Positions 46,167 through 54,167 of a stretch of DNA of 64,000 bases are shown here, piece by piece (position 1 is the stretch's first letter; every line of letters begins with the position of its first letter). Source of the stretch: a virus; the IMG/VR virus record IMGVR_UViG_3300013126_000019, positions 1 to 64,000 of that record; one strand, given 5' to 3'. Made by a program: the position numbers and the translations under genes. Below the pieces are notes generated by a model. The model was given only the letters and a program-made list of their open reading frames with translations, was not told where the DNA came from and searched no databases.

Positions 46167-46751
46167 TTAAAATTCAAATTCATTATATGTATCATAATCA
46201 AAGACTTCTTCAACAATAGGCATTTTGTCATACTCATATCTAAATACCTTTGCAAAAAGCTTTGATATATTATCTGCTGGGGTTAGCATTAAGTACTTTG
46301 CCCAGTTATTTTTATAATTAGCAGAGAATGATCTTTTAAACTGTCTTATAGGGACAAACCCCCATAAAGTTCTATCTTTTAAAATACCCTTCTCTGTATA
46401 GTTAGTATAAAATATTTTACCTAGATACCCATCAGTATTTAGGTTTACTTCTTTCTTTTCTCCACCTGCAGTACTATAACTTTTATAGATACCGGCATTT
46501 CTTTTTTTACAGGAGGCCCCTACTAAAATACCTAAATTTTCAGGTAACTTAACACCATCCCTTGTATTTATAACAGTTTGCCATATTTGTTCAGAATGAT
46601 GATTAATCACACTTTTAAAATCAGCATAGTCTAAATCTTTATACTTAGGATACTTTTCTTTAAACTCTTTAAACATCTCACCGTTAATTGTTGTAAGAAC
46701 TGTTTTCCTACAACGCGGTCCTTTTACATCTGGTTTTTTATTAGTACTCAT
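46167..46751 (-). CDS. Conserved tail/connector-module protein (194 aa)
   Basis: Basic, aromatic-rich protein starting MSTNKKPDVKGPRCRKTVL. It contains an IWQTVINTRDGVKLPENLGILVGASCKK stretch, read here in two parts, that recalls small DNA-binding or connector proteins, and an Asp/Glu-rich C-terminal tail (EEVFDYDTYNEFEF). It is the first gene after the terminator at 46831-46854, so it heads the ring-muzzle-cargo operon, and it is 2 bases upstream of the 223-residue ring gene. I recognise it only as typical of this position in crAss-like genomes. It may be another ring or adaptor subunit or a DNA-contacting protein. Confidence 0.55.
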   Translation of the reverse strand: MSTNKKPDVKGPRCRKTVLTTINGEMFKEFKEKYPKYKDLDYADFKSVINHHSEQIWQTVINTRDGVKLPENLGILVGASCKKRNAGIYKSYSTAGGEKKEVNLNTDGYLGKIFYTNYTEKGILKDRTLWGFVPIRQFKRSFSANYKNNWAKYLMLTPADNISKLFAKVFRYEYDKMPIVEEVFDYDTYNEFEF

Positions 46752-46786
46752 ACCCTTATAACAATTTACAAAATTTCTTTCAGCTT

Positions 46787-46818
46787 TAAAAGTAATACTT
46801 AATTACTTCGTATACAAA
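46787..46818 (-). promoter_or_regulatory. Candidate Bacteroidota-type promoter for the ring-muzzle-cargo operon
   Basis: On the coding strand TTTG (46818-46815) is followed after 20 bases by TACTTTTA (46794-46787), a 7 of 8 match to the -7 consensus TAnnTTTG, with a TTTG-like -33 box. It lies just downstream of a terminator and about 35 bases before the ATG at 46751. It is a short motif in AT-rich DNA, so chance is possible. Confidence 0.35.
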
Positions 46819-46825
46819 TATTAGT

Positions 46826-46854
46826 GAAAAACCCCCAAGCCTTTGCCTGAGGGT
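46826..46854 (-). terminator. Rho-independent terminator after the fibre cassette
   Basis: In minus-strand RNA, ACCCUCAGGC and GCUUGGGGGU pair over 10 bases with a 4-base loop, followed by a U-tract. Two of the pairs are G-U and would be A-C mismatches on the plus strand, so the hairpin is tuned to the minus-strand transcript, consistent with the gene direction. Confidence 0.85.
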
Positions 46855-46893
46855 CTTTCTGTTTAGTCACGCTAAACCAACAAACGTGGACTA

Positions 46894-47427
46894 TTATAAT
46901 GTCCGTATAATAATTATTGCACTTTCTGAGGTAGCTGTACCGCAGTCAGTTGTAACTTTAAAAAAGTATTGAGTACTAGAATTTAGGTTGGTTAACGTAT
47001 AACTAGTTACATTTAATCCTGAAATAGCGGTAGTTGTAGAAGGAGTTGTTCCATAAGATAGTGTATATGACTCAGCTCCGGTATCTTCCCAATTAATGAC
47101 AATTGCTGTAGTTCCTACATATGATGGATGTAAGTTTACCACAGCTGTACAATCGGGATCATAGCTATTAAAAGATAATGCCTGAAATGCATTTTCTAGT
47201 GTAGCTCCTGCAGGCAAACTATAGCCTGTAGTACCGGCAAAAGAACCAAAATTATAAATTTGGTAATCTAGATTATGTTTTACACAAGTATCCTGGATAG
47301 TTTCATAACACGGTGTTGGATCCGGGCAAACTGTATCAGGAGGGCAGGTGTATGTAGGCATGGTTGTAAGAGGTAAATCCTTACAACCACACTTATTATT
47401 TGTACAATTACATGTTTTACAAGCCAT
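46894..47427 (-). CDS. Cys-rich virion surface protein with FN3 domain (177 aa)
   Basis: The N-terminal 45 residues are crowded with Cys (CKTCNCTNNKCGCKD, then CPPDTVCPDPTPC), followed by a short region and a fibronectin type III-like domain at about 100-177 (TAIVINWEDTGAESYTLSYG, with LTNLNSSTQYFFKV). FN3 and similar Ig-like domains on phages usually decorate fibres or capsids and bind sugars. It is last in the cassette before a strong terminator and follows the 488-residue fibre gene by 5 bases. The Cys pairs may bind zinc during assembly. Likely an accessory fibre or decoration protein. Confidence 0.6.
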   Translation of the reverse strand: MACKTCNCTNNKCGCKDLPLTTMPTYTCPPDTVCPDPTPCYETIQDTCVKHNLDYQIYNFGSFAGTTGYSLPAGATLENAFQALSFNSYDPDCTAVVNLHPSYVGTTAIVINWEDTGAESYTLSYGTTPSTTTAISGLNVTSYTLTNLNSSTQYFFKVTTDCGTATSESAIIIIRTL

Positions 47428-47432
47428 TTTTA

Positions 47433-48899
47433 TTAAGGTTTAGTAGTTACTGATGAATAAGGGCAATCTTTAATTACAGAGCCAATAATAACTCTCACTC
47501 TAACCTGATATGTAACAGCTGCTGTAAGTCCTGTTAGGGTTCCAATTACGGCTCCTGCTGCAGGATTTATAATTGTTTGACCGGTAACTATTGTTGTTAA
47601 AGCATTATTCCAACACTCAATAACATATGTTACAGGACTACTTATAAGATTAGTAAGTGAAAAATCAATTTCAGTTACATCGGCAGCATATACAATTGCT
47701 GGACAATATGCAGAATTTGTAACACTTGTTGTAAGTACTTGATTACATTTTAATTTGTTAGTAGGATCATCAGTACAAACATTAAGTGATACAGTGTAGT
47801 CCGTGTAAGGGTTTAAGGATGTAGCACCAATATTTATTGATACAGCTGCTCCGCCAACATTTGATACTACAGGAACTGAAGTTACATATGTATTACCGTA
47901 TGTATCTGTAATTGTAACAGCAGATCCACCTGAATAGCAATCTGTAAAAGTTCCACCAATTGTTCCTCCAATTGTAAGTAAAATATTTGGTGATGAATAT
48001 GTTGCCGTAATAAATAAGTTTACATCATCGCATGATGGAGCGCAGCAGGTAGTTACTACATTATAAAGCGCCGAGCGCATGTCACAAATTGTAATCCACA
48101 TATTATTAAGTGAATCTGCAACAGTATTGTAATTACCTGCAGTAATCCATCCGGGTAAACTACCCATATTAACTGAAGTATTAGTTAAGGATGGAGATGT
48201 ATCTAAATTTACACACTCTTGCGCAATAGCTGAATATAATTCTGTGGTAGTTCCTGTTGCTGTTTGTAATTCACAAAAAGCTGTTTCAAGATCTTCTACA
48301 AATGTTGCAATAGGAATATCTGTACTAGCCGATAAGCAACTAGTAGGAACTGTAATTGGTGGGATAACTGGATTACAGGCATCACAGTCTTCAAATACTT
48401 GAATACGTGCATCTAAGTCATCTAACCTTGCATTAACTACAACCAATTCTGCAACAATCTCACAAACTTTAGTAGCAATTGCCGTTGCATAATCTTCAAT
48501 AGATAATTGGGTTATAAGGTCACCGTATTGATTAGTTTTTTGAAAACAAGGCACAATAGATACCATGCAGTTTAAACTGTCTGTACAGTTAAATGTAGAA
48601 CTTTTTCCGCCTGTACCCTGAGACTGTTGACACAGCTGATCTATAATAAACTGAATAAGATCGTGAATGTTTTCAGGCTTAGGACAAATAGGAGGAAAGC
48701 ATGATACATCAAATCCAGTAATATCTAACTGATCTACTAATGTACAAAGCTCTGTTGCTACTTTATAAGTAACATCAGAAATGCTGTCCCCTTTGCATAA
48801 TGTAATGCATGGAATATCTGGCCCCTGCCAGATTACGCAGTTACTTGAAACAGGATTACATCCTGCTTGTGTATCTGAGGGTTGAATAGGAAGTGCCAT
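47433..48899 (-). CDS. Cys-rich fibre-like protein with Ig/FN3-like C-terminal repeats (488 aa)
   Basis: The N-terminus (GCNPVSSNCVIWQGPDIPCITLCKGDS) has paired Cys residues and is likely the virion-docking module. A helical and coiled part follows (IVAELVVVNARLDDLDARIQVFED, about 150-175), suggesting trimerisation. Two beta-rich Ig/FN3-like repeats form the C-terminus (TYSSPNILLTIGGTIGGTF; LNPYTDYTVSLNV; LTAAVTYQVRVRV). This looks like a slender fibre ending in adhesive domains. No catalytic residues are seen. It shares the Cys-rich N-terminal style and the FN3 theme with the 177-residue neighbour. Confidence 0.6.
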   Translation of the reverse strand: MALPIQPSDTQAGCNPVSSNCVIWQGPDIPCITLCKGDSISDVTYKVATELCTLVDQLDITGFDVSCFPPICPKPENIHDLIQFIIDQLCQQSQGTGGKSSTFNCTDSLNCMVSIVPCFQKTNQYGDLITQLSIEDYATAIATKVCEIVAELVVVNARLDDLDARIQVFEDCDACNPVIPPITVPTSCLSASTDIPIATFVEDLETAFCELQTATGTTTELYSAIAQECVNLDTSPSLTNTSVNMGSLPGWITAGNYNTVADSLNNMWITICDMRSALYNVVTTCCAPSCDDVNLFITATYSSPNILLTIGGTIGGTFTDCYSGGSAVTITDTYGNTYVTSVPVVSNVGGAAVSINIGATSLNPYTDYTVSLNVCTDDPTNKLKCNQVLTTSVTNSAYCPAIVYAADVTEIDFSLTNLISSPVTYVIECWNNALTTIVTGQTIINPAAGAVIGTLTGLTAAVTYQVRVRVIIGSVIKDCPYSSVTTKP

Positions 48900-48927
48900 A
48901 TCTTTAATTTACAAAAATTTATTCTAT

Positions 48928-50436
48928 TTAACTAGGTTCTGGACAAATAACTGGTGGTGTCGGTGTAACAATTGTGCATGCCGTAGGATCATTTATAACA
49001 GCTAAATCAGATAGTTGTTTCTTAATCCAAATACTATCTAAGTTTACAGTATTACACTCTGAGTTAATACCATATTTAAGATTCTTAAACAGTCTATAAT
49101 AAGCTTCAGCAAACTTTATGTTTGATGAAATATCACACTGACTTTGTGTAACTTGATAAAAGTGTCTATCCGGTTTAGGTATTACTCTAGTATATTTAGC
49201 TGGTGCAGGAGGTGCAGGAGGTAAGCAGCATGTACAGTCATCAAAAATTAATGGGTAACCTCCTGTGTTATTTGCAATTTCAACGTCTACAAGAGTTTGG
49301 TCATCAAAGGCAATAATGTTAACACTCCAACATAAAGGTGATCCTACAATATTTATAACTCTACTTACACCTGAACTTAAGATTGGACTAGTAGAATATA
49401 TTGGATTTGCTTGACCTGTGCAGTCATATAATGCATATATATCAGAATCTTTAACCAAAGTCCATACTGCCGTAGCAATATTTCCTGATGCATAGTAGTC
49501 ATTACTTACAGTTGCTGTAATTGTTGTACTAGCATTTTCTGCTTTAAATACAGCACCTATTGCATTACCTCCATCATCAATAGCAAAAAAGCCATCTGTT
49601 GGTGTATAAAAGTGGGCTGCCCAAATACTTCTAATATCTGATCCCGGATCTAGCGGTGGGTATACTTCTGACCAAGTTGCACCTGCATCAGAAGAGTATA
49701 GTATTGGTCCATTAGATCCAGACACCCACATTGTATTATCGTCATACCATGTTAGGTGCGTGTACTTTAGTGGTGTACCAGCATAGTCACCGTCTGCAGC
49801 AATAATATCATAAACACTTGTAAATGTTGTGCCACTATCAGTACTTCTAAATATATCATTACTAGTTACAGCAACAATTACGGATTCATCAGCTGAGATG
49901 TGTACACCTGATACATAGTCAGCGCTAATCTCTAATCCTCCGTTCAGGTATGTCCAGTTTGCTCCACCATCAATAGTTTTTGCAATAGCTTTGCTGTGAC
50001 CAATAACACCTATAAGATTATCTTTAAAATGAACTGAGAAAGCAGTATTCCCATATTGTACTCCATCTAGACCATTGATGCACAATGTATATGTAATTCC
50101 GCCATCAGTAGATTTAAGCACAGCCACTTGTTTACCAGAACCTGTCCCGCATATGTATATAGTTTGGGATACAGTTGTTGGTATAGATATCTGAAGGGCT
50201 CTTGTAACCTGAGTAGGGTTTACAGCAATTGATTGTACTGTTGCGCCAGCATCCGTTGTATAACCAATGTAATTGCTGCCACATACAATAGCATAATTAG
50301 GATTACTATGATCTGTTTTTACATCATATAAATCCTGGGTAGTAAAACCAGTATAGTCAGTCCAAACAGTTGTTGTATGATCATAGACCTTAAAAAGACC
50401 GTTCTTACCTGATAAGTATGTTTTACCGATTGCCAT
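48928..50436 (-). CDS. Asp-box beta-propeller protein, probable host-recognition fibre (502 aa)
   Basis: At least five Asp-box (BNR-like) repeats are visible at the turns of a predicted propeller: TTDAGATV, STDGGITY, TIDGGANW, STDSGTTF and SSDAGATW, each after a GN/GS-type strand. Asp-box propellers occur in sialidases and in carbohydrate-binding proteins, but no catalytic Arg triad can be assigned by eye, so binding rather than cleavage is the safer reading. After about residue 330 there is a second beta domain, a Pro-rich linker (CCLPPAPPAPAKY), and a helical tail (AEAYYRLFKNLKYGINS) that may dock to the virion. It may be a receptor-binding or head-fibre protein. Confidence 0.65.
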   Translation of the reverse strand: MAIGKTYLSGKNGLFKVYDHTTTVWTDYTGFTTQDLYDVKTDHSNPNYAIVCGSNYIGYTTDAGATVQSIAVNPTQVTRALQISIPTTVSQTIYICGTGSGKQVAVLKSTDGGITYTLCINGLDGVQYGNTAFSVHFKDNLIGVIGHSKAIAKTIDGGANWTYLNGGLEISADYVSGVHISADESVIVAVTSNDIFRSTDSGTTFTSVYDIIAADGDYAGTPLKYTHLTWYDDNTMWVSGSNGPILYSSDAGATWSEVYPPLDPGSDIRSIWAAHFYTPTDGFFAIDDGGNAIGAVFKAENASTTITATVSNDYYASGNIATAVWTLVKDSDIYALYDCTGQANPIYSTSPILSSGVSRVINIVGSPLCWSVNIIAFDDQTLVDVEIANNTGGYPLIFDDCTCCLPPAPPAPAKYTRVIPKPDRHFYQVTQSQCDISSNIKFAEAYYRLFKNLKYGINSECNTVNLDSIWIKKQLSDLAVINDPTACTIVTPTPPVICPEPS

Positions 50437-50445
50437 TACTAATTT

Positions 50446-50580
50446 TTATTTTTTAGGTTCAGCTTGTTGCTGTTGTTTTAATGTATTAATGCATTTACTA
50501 CATGCTTGTTTACCATTTGGTGTTACTCTTTTTTGGCAACCACATGTTAGTGTTGCTCCACAGTTTGCACATTTACTCAT
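50446..50580 (-). CDS. 44-residue zinc-ribbon protein
   Basis: A short gene between the propeller and the 184-residue gene. It encodes MSKCANCGATLTCGCQKRV then GKQACSKCINTLKQ and a Gln-rich basic tail. Cys residues at 4, 7, 13, 15, 27 and 30 give C-x2-C, CGC and C-x2-C knuckles, enough to bind one or two zinc ions. It is preceded by the leader AAAACCAACAA two bases before the ATG, the same leader seen before two structural genes, and ends 9 bases before the next start, so it is a real gene. Function unknown; likely a small assembly or regulatory factor, or a virion protein. Confidence 0.75.
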   Translation of the reverse strand: MSKCANCGATLTCGCQKRVTPNGKQACSKCINTLKQQQQAEPKK

Positions 50581-50582
50581 AA

Positions 50583-50593
50583 TTGTTGGTTTT
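50583..50593 (-). promoter_or_regulatory. Leader element AAAACCAACAA before the zinc-ribbon gene
   Basis: Third copy of the 11-mer, two bases before the ATG at 50580. It supports the reality of this 44-residue gene. Confidence 0.45.
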
Positions 50594-50602
50594 TATTACT
50601 AT

Positions 50603-51157
50603 TTAACATGATTCACATCCACAGCCACATGCTAATTTTGTAAGCTTAGCTGTAACGTAGTTATATATATCCATGCCGTGTTGTGGTGTGTGACAATATT
50701 CTACTTTAGCTTTAGCAGCTTGAAGCATTGTTGATAATAGTTGTAACTCTTTAAGCTTATCTTTCATAGGAGGAAGAGGCTCACAGTTAGGCACATCTAA
50801 ACAACAAAGGATATTATTAATTTTATTTAGCGCTTGAGTAATACGTAAATGGTTATATTCTACGTATACAGTATCATTAGGGGCAACACTATACCTAACT
50901 ACATATATTCCATCAGGTAATGCATTTCGAGTAGTACTACAGTTAGTTAACTGTAAATCTAAATCGCATGCAGTATAATTAGCAGAAAAATCTGTACCTG
51001 GTTGTAACTCTACAGAAGTAGTAAAACCGGGAGCCGTTATCTGTAATTTTGGACAGTCCAAAGGTACTGCATCATTGTAAGTACTAGTATCAATAATTCT
51101 AAAGATACATGTTGTAAGTACATCTGGAATTTCTATTGAAAGTGCGTGTTGTGCCAT
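50603..51157 (-). CDS. Conserved Cys-rich structural-module protein (184 aa)
   Basis: Beta-rich N-terminal 110 residues (SIEIPDVLTTCIFRIIDTSTYN; LQITAPGFTTSVEL; DGIYVVRYSVAPNDTVYVEY) look like a single Ig-like or jelly-roll domain. A helical C-terminus (MKDKLKELQLLSTMLQAAKAKVE) ends in LACGCGCESC, a possible metal-binding tail. It lies just after the terminator that follows the 492-residue gene and has its own TATCTTTG promoter-like element. It may be a minor capsid, adaptor or fibre-attachment protein. I do not recognise a precise family. Confidence 0.55.
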   Translation of the reverse strand: MAQHALSIEIPDVLTTCIFRIIDTSTYNDAVPLDCPKLQITAPGFTTSVELQPGTDFSANYTACDLDLQLTNCSTTRNALPDGIYVVRYSVAPNDTVYVEYNHLRITQALNKINNILCCLDVPNCEPLPPMKDKLKELQLLSTMLQAAKAKVEYCHTPQHGMDIYNYVTAKLTKLACGCGCESC

Positions 51158-51173
51158 ATATAATACTAAGTTA

Positions 51174-51181
51174 CAAAGATA
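51174..51181 (-). promoter_or_regulatory. Candidate -7 promoter element TATCTTTG
   Basis: Exact match to the Bacteroidota -7 consensus TAnnTTTG on the coding strand, placed between the terminator at 51195-51230 and the ATG at 51157. A clear TTTG -33 box is not visible, because the upstream region is the terminator stem. Confidence 0.4.
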
Positions 51182-51193
51182 TAGTGTAAAAAT

Positions 51194-51230
51194 AAAAAAG
51201 GGAAGGAGTTTTTTTGCTCCCTCCCTTTTT
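51194..51230 (-). terminator. Rho-independent terminator after the 492-residue capsid-type gene
   Basis: On the minus-strand RNA, AGGGAGGGAG pairs with CUCCUUCCCU through a short A-rich loop, and flanking A and U runs extend the stem and give a U-tract. One G-U pair would be an A-C mismatch on the plus strand, showing minus-strand polarity. It would insulate an abundant transcript. Confidence 0.85.
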
Positions 51231-51247
51231 ATAAGTTTTAGTTAAGG

Positions 51248-52726
51248 TTAACCTACTGAAACAATAGGATCCACTTGAACACATACTCTTGGACAAGTGT
51301 AAGCTTTGAAGATATCACAACTTTGGCAGTCATTAACCCAGGTTGTAACTGTAGTTTCAAAATTAGCAAGTGACTCCTCAATGAAGAATAAAGATTGACC
51401 ATCTGTTACAGATACGGTACCGGTCATTGTTACTTCTTTGTCTATTGCATTTACGCTTAACACAGTTGCTGTGCTATATGCACCACCTGCAACAGATACA
51501 ACCATACCTGCAACAATTCCACTAACATCAGCTACAGTGATAACAGCAGCAACATTAGCTCCTACAGCTACAGTGTTAACAGTAGCAAGACCTACAATCT
51601 CTAACAAGTACTGATCATTATCAAATGTTCCAGTTGGGTTATTAAAGCGTGGCACACTGTGTTGCAAGTAATAACGTGTATAGCTAGAAAAACGGTCAAT
51701 TGCATCATATACATCTGTACCGTTAGTAATCTCACGGATACGTAGGTCTTGACCAGTATAGAATGGTTGTTGCATGTAACCTTCAGTTAAAATAAGATCA
51801 CGGATAACATTCTCACCAGTACCTTTTAATTGTACAGGTTCACAAACATCATTACTACAAAGACCTTGGAAAGCACATGGATCACCATTAAGATCTACTT
51901 CAGAAGCATAAAGCTTCACAGGCTCTAAGAAAGCAATAACAGAATCATTTGGATAGAATGTACAGTTTTGGAAACGAGTGTCTGCATAAGCACCTGTAAT
52001 GATCAAACCAGCAAGAGTATTTTCATCTCCAGGGAATGTAGCACCTTCCAAAGTATAAGGTAAAAGATTGGCTACACTAGTTGTAGGATCAGAAATACTA
52101 TTTGGAGCAAAAGCTAACCAGTTAGCACCGCCATCAGTTGAGTAGGTAATAGCAATTTGGATAAATGGGTTAATCAAAGGACTGTTTAAGAAGTCATAAG
52201 CCCATTTAGAATAAACAATTAAAGGGTTAACTGCTACTGGAGCAATAGCATCTTCTGCACAACATCCAGTATACGCACCAGAAGTGTAGTAAGAGTTACG
52301 AGTTAAGTAACGCAATGCTGGTGATCCTTTAATGTCTAAACGCAAAGAATAAGTTTCTCCGCACAAAAATTGCTTTACACAAGCACCGGCATGGTTATCT
52401 ACTGTTGCACCCACTACAATTTGAGCTTGTTGTGCTGGGCATGGATCTACGCGATAAAATGCAGATACATACTTAGGATTAATAGTTTTAGATTTTACAG
52501 ATTCACTGTATCCACCGTGATAAGGACCAATTTTGTCATTAGAGTGAATAGAACCTGATACTAACACTACAGGGCAGCAGTTGGCAGGTTCACCAACTTG
52601 AGTCCAAGTTTTTGGATCATAAAATGAGAATTGACCAAGAGCAAGTCCTGTAGTCGCTGCGCCATTAGTTACAAAACCTTGAGTTCCCACAAAGGTTTTT
52701 TGAAAGGCATGATTGAAATAAGCCAT
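51248..52726 (-). CDS. Probable auxiliary capsid / abundant structural protein (492 aa)
   Basis: Starts MAYFNHAFQKTFVGTQGFV, a form I associate with a conserved structural protein of crAss-like phages located downstream of the capsid gene, plausibly the auxiliary capsid protein. It is beta-rich, with many paired Cys (CC, CQSCD, CPRVC) and a Val/Ala-rich Ig-like insert near 385-440 (VAVGANVAAVITVADVSG). Signs of strong expression: its own leader with TTAAGGGTTA, shared only with the major capsid gene here; a dedicated terminator; and Arg codons mainly of the CGT type, as in the capsid gene. Role is inference from position and expression signals. Confidence 0.62.
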   Translation of the reverse strand: MAYFNHAFQKTFVGTQGFVTNGAATTGLALGQFSFYDPKTWTQVGEPANCCPVVLVSGSIHSNDKIGPYHGGYSESVKSKTINPKYVSAFYRVDPCPAQQAQIVVGATVDNHAGACVKQFLCGETYSLRLDIKGSPALRYLTRNSYYTSGAYTGCCAEDAIAPVAVNPLIVYSKWAYDFLNSPLINPFIQIAITYSTDGGANWLAFAPNSISDPTTSVANLLPYTLEGATFPGDENTLAGLIITGAYADTRFQNCTFYPNDSVIAFLEPVKLYASEVDLNGDPCAFQGLCSNDVCEPVQLKGTGENVIRDLILTEGYMQQPFYTGQDLRIREITNGTDVYDAIDRFSSYTRYYLQHSVPRFNNPTGTFDNDQYLLEIVGLATVNTVAVGANVAAVITVADVSGIVAGMVVSVAGGAYSTATVLSVNAIDKEVTMTGTVSVTDGQSLFFIEESLANFETTVTTWVNDCQSCDIFKAYTCPRVCVQVDPIVSVG

Positions 52727-52737
52727 TGTTTTTGTTT

Positions 52738-52747
52738 TTAAGGGTTA
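52738..52747 (-). promoter_or_regulatory. Leader element TTAAGGGTTA (coding TAACCCTTAA)
   Basis: Identical 10-mer to that before the major capsid gene, 11 bases upstream of the ATG here and 13 bases upstream there. Both leaders then run A-rich into the start codon with no Shine-Dalgarno. It may be a translation or transcript-stability element of highly expressed capsid genes. Confidence 0.45.
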
Positions 52748-52758
52748 TAAATATATAT

Positions 52759-52790
52759 TTAATATAAGAAAAGTATTTCTACTTTCCAAA
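52759..52790 (-). promoter_or_regulatory. Weak candidate promoter before the 492-residue gene
   Basis: Coding-strand TTTG (52790-52787) is followed after 20 bases by TATATTAA (52766-52759), a 6 of 8 match to TAnnTTTG. The spacing equals that at 46787-46818. The gap is extremely AT-rich, so this is weak. Confidence 0.25.
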
Positions 52791-53252
52791 TTATTTTAAG
52801 AAAAGTAACTTATACTTAGCTGAATTAAGAGTAGACTTAACAGTATCTAACTCATTTACAATCTCAGAGTAAGGCATTTTATCCTGTAAACTTGATACCA
52901 TTTCTACCAACATTTTTAAATACTTAATACCTTCATCTACAGTATTTAAGGTTTTAGGTGCCTCGTCATTATACTTTAATAATGTTTCAGCAGCTCCTTG
53001 AAAACCTTCTGCAAGGTCATCTGCGTGTCCAGGTAGGGCATCATAAAGATCATTTAAAGCTTTATGCGCAGCATATGAACCCACACCTGTTACCTTAAGG
53101 TGTAATTTATGAAAAGTTGTTGCAGCATTCATTAATTCTGATACACATGCTGCAGTAATTTCTTCAATAGATCCACCAACATAACCTTTTGCAGATGATG
53201 ATGTGGTATTTGTTTTCAGTGTTCTTTTTAGAACATTATTTATTTCAGCCAT
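52791..53252 (-). CDS. Dps/ferritin-like four-helix protein, DUF5856-type (153 aa)
   Basis: Almost entirely helical. FHKLHLKVTGVGSYAAHKALNDLYDAL followed by DDLAEGF, split here at the loop, matches the core of Dps proteins. H51, H63, D78 and E82 fall at the same spacing (12, 15, 4) as the ferroxidase ligands of Listeria Dps (H31, H43, D58, E62). The fifth ligand, Asp, is Asn67 here with Asp68 next to it. I associate the family with DUF5856 of crAss-like phages, placed between connector and capsid-type genes, where a structural (for example tail-hub) role is possible. Whether it binds iron is open. Confidence 0.68.
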   Translation of the reverse strand: MAEINNVLKRTLKTNTTSSSAKGYVGGSIEEITAACVSELMNAATTFHKLHLKVTGVGSYAAHKALNDLYDALPGHADDLAEGFQGAAETLLKYNDEAPKTLNTVDEGIKYLKMLVEMVSSLQDKMPYSEIVNELDTVKSTLNSAKYKLLFLK

Positions 53253-53264
53253 TATTTTTAGTTA

Positions 53265-53969
53265 TTACGAGTTTTGTTCACTGGACGCTTGTGAAATTTG
53301 GTATTCAGTAATAGATTCAATATCACCTGCAAGTATTTGTACGGCATTATCAATGATTGTTTCTGTTACATCTTCTTTAAATTCACACTCTACATTTGTT
53401 GTAGATACAGCACCTGTATAAGGGTTTACACAACCTTGTATTTCAATTTTAATAGGCTCTCTATAGTACATAAGCTTAGCACTAGTAACTGTAAAGTCAT
53501 CATTTGTGTAGATCTTTACTTTATTACTTGCCAATGTACAAAAGGTTTCTGCCCAATCAAAACTAGGCTTTTTGTTTTCATCACGCAGCAAAATTGCTGC
53601 ATTAGCTTCTTCAGCTAAATAAACAACAAATCTTCTAGGATCTGGACAACAGTCACTAGATCCATAAGCATCAACTCGCTTAAACTCCATATAGTCCTCA
53701 GGTAATGTTTCTGAAATAACATAACCTGGCATATTAGAGTAAGCCATATCCGCTACATTAAGTAAGGGTTGTAAATCATCAATTTTACGCTTAGACTGCT
53801 CATCACCTTGGTTAAGTATATTTATACCTGCAAGCTGACGCCTAACCCATTGAACCTGAGCCTTATTAAAAGCTTCAACAATTTGCCAGCATTCTATGTT
53901 GTCATAGTCATTACTTGCAAGCTTGTTAAGCCTTTGCATTATTTTTAATCTAAGTGTAGAATTATTCAT
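53265..53969 (-). CDS. Head-tail connector / ring-type protein (234 aa)
   Basis: Helical N-terminus (LRLKIMQRLNKLASNDYDNIECWQIVEAFNKAQVQWVRRQL, two helices) is followed by a beta domain (GYVISETLPEDYMEFKRVDAYG; KVKIYTNDDFTVTSAKLMYYREP) and a C-terminal helix (ETIIDNAVQILAGDIESITEYQ). This is the same plan as the 223- and 300-residue ring candidates and similar to gp4/gp6-type connector proteins. It overlaps the small basic gene upstream by TAATG and precedes the Dps-like gene by 12 bases. Likely the first ring under the portal; not proven by sequence alone. Confidence 0.62.
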   Translation of the reverse strand: MNNSTLRLKIMQRLNKLASNDYDNIECWQIVEAFNKAQVQWVRRQLAGINILNQGDEQSKRKIDDLQPLLNVADMAYSNMPGYVISETLPEDYMEFKRVDAYGSSDCCPDPRRFVVYLAEEANAAILLRDENKKPSFDWAETFCTLASNKVKIYTNDDFTVTSAKLMYYREPIKIEIQGCVNPYTGAVSTTNVECEFKEDVTETIIDNAVQILAGDIESITEYQISQASSEQNS

Positions 53970-54163
53970 TATCCTTTAACTTTCTTTAGTTTTGGATTAG
54001 CAGCTTTAGCTTTAGCAGAAGCCTTACGTGTACTAGCAGCTAAGATAGCACCGGCAGCTTGTTTAGACACACCCTGCTTGGAAGCAATTTTTGCTTGTAC
54101 AGCTTTAAATCCAGGATGTGAACCACCCTTTTTCATTTGACCACATGTTTTACAGTTTTTCAT
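53969..54163 (-). CDS. Small basic protein, possible DNA-condensing or head protein (64 aa)
   Basis: Lys/Ala-rich: MKNCKTCGQMKKGG, then FKAVQAKIASKQGVSKQAAGAILAAST and a basic tail ending KLKKVKG. A C-x2-C pair at the start may bind metal. The central AVQ-KIA-KQG-AGAILA pattern is one I have seen in small proteins of Bacteroidota phages. With a net charge strongly positive, DNA binding in the head is plausible. It overlaps the 234-residue gene by TAATG, which supports a true gene. Confidence 0.62.
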   Translation of the reverse strand: MKNCKTCGQMKKGGSHPGFKAVQAKIASKQGVSKQAAGAILAASTRKASAKAKAANPKLKKVKG

Positions 54164-54167
54164 AAAT

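Larger units (their letters stand above)
46752..46893 (-). other. Intergenic region: terminator plus candidate promoter
   Basis: This 142-base gap, the largest in the window, separates the fibre cassette from the ring-muzzle-cargo genes. It holds a strong hairpin terminator near its upstream end and a promoter-like pair closer to the next start. No open reading frame or RNA gene was seen in it. Confidence 0.8.

Noticed and set aside
46752-46893. Possible tRNA or small RNA in the largest gap
   Set aside because: Only a terminator hairpin and a promoter-like pair are seen. There is no cloverleaf and no conserved RNA structure.
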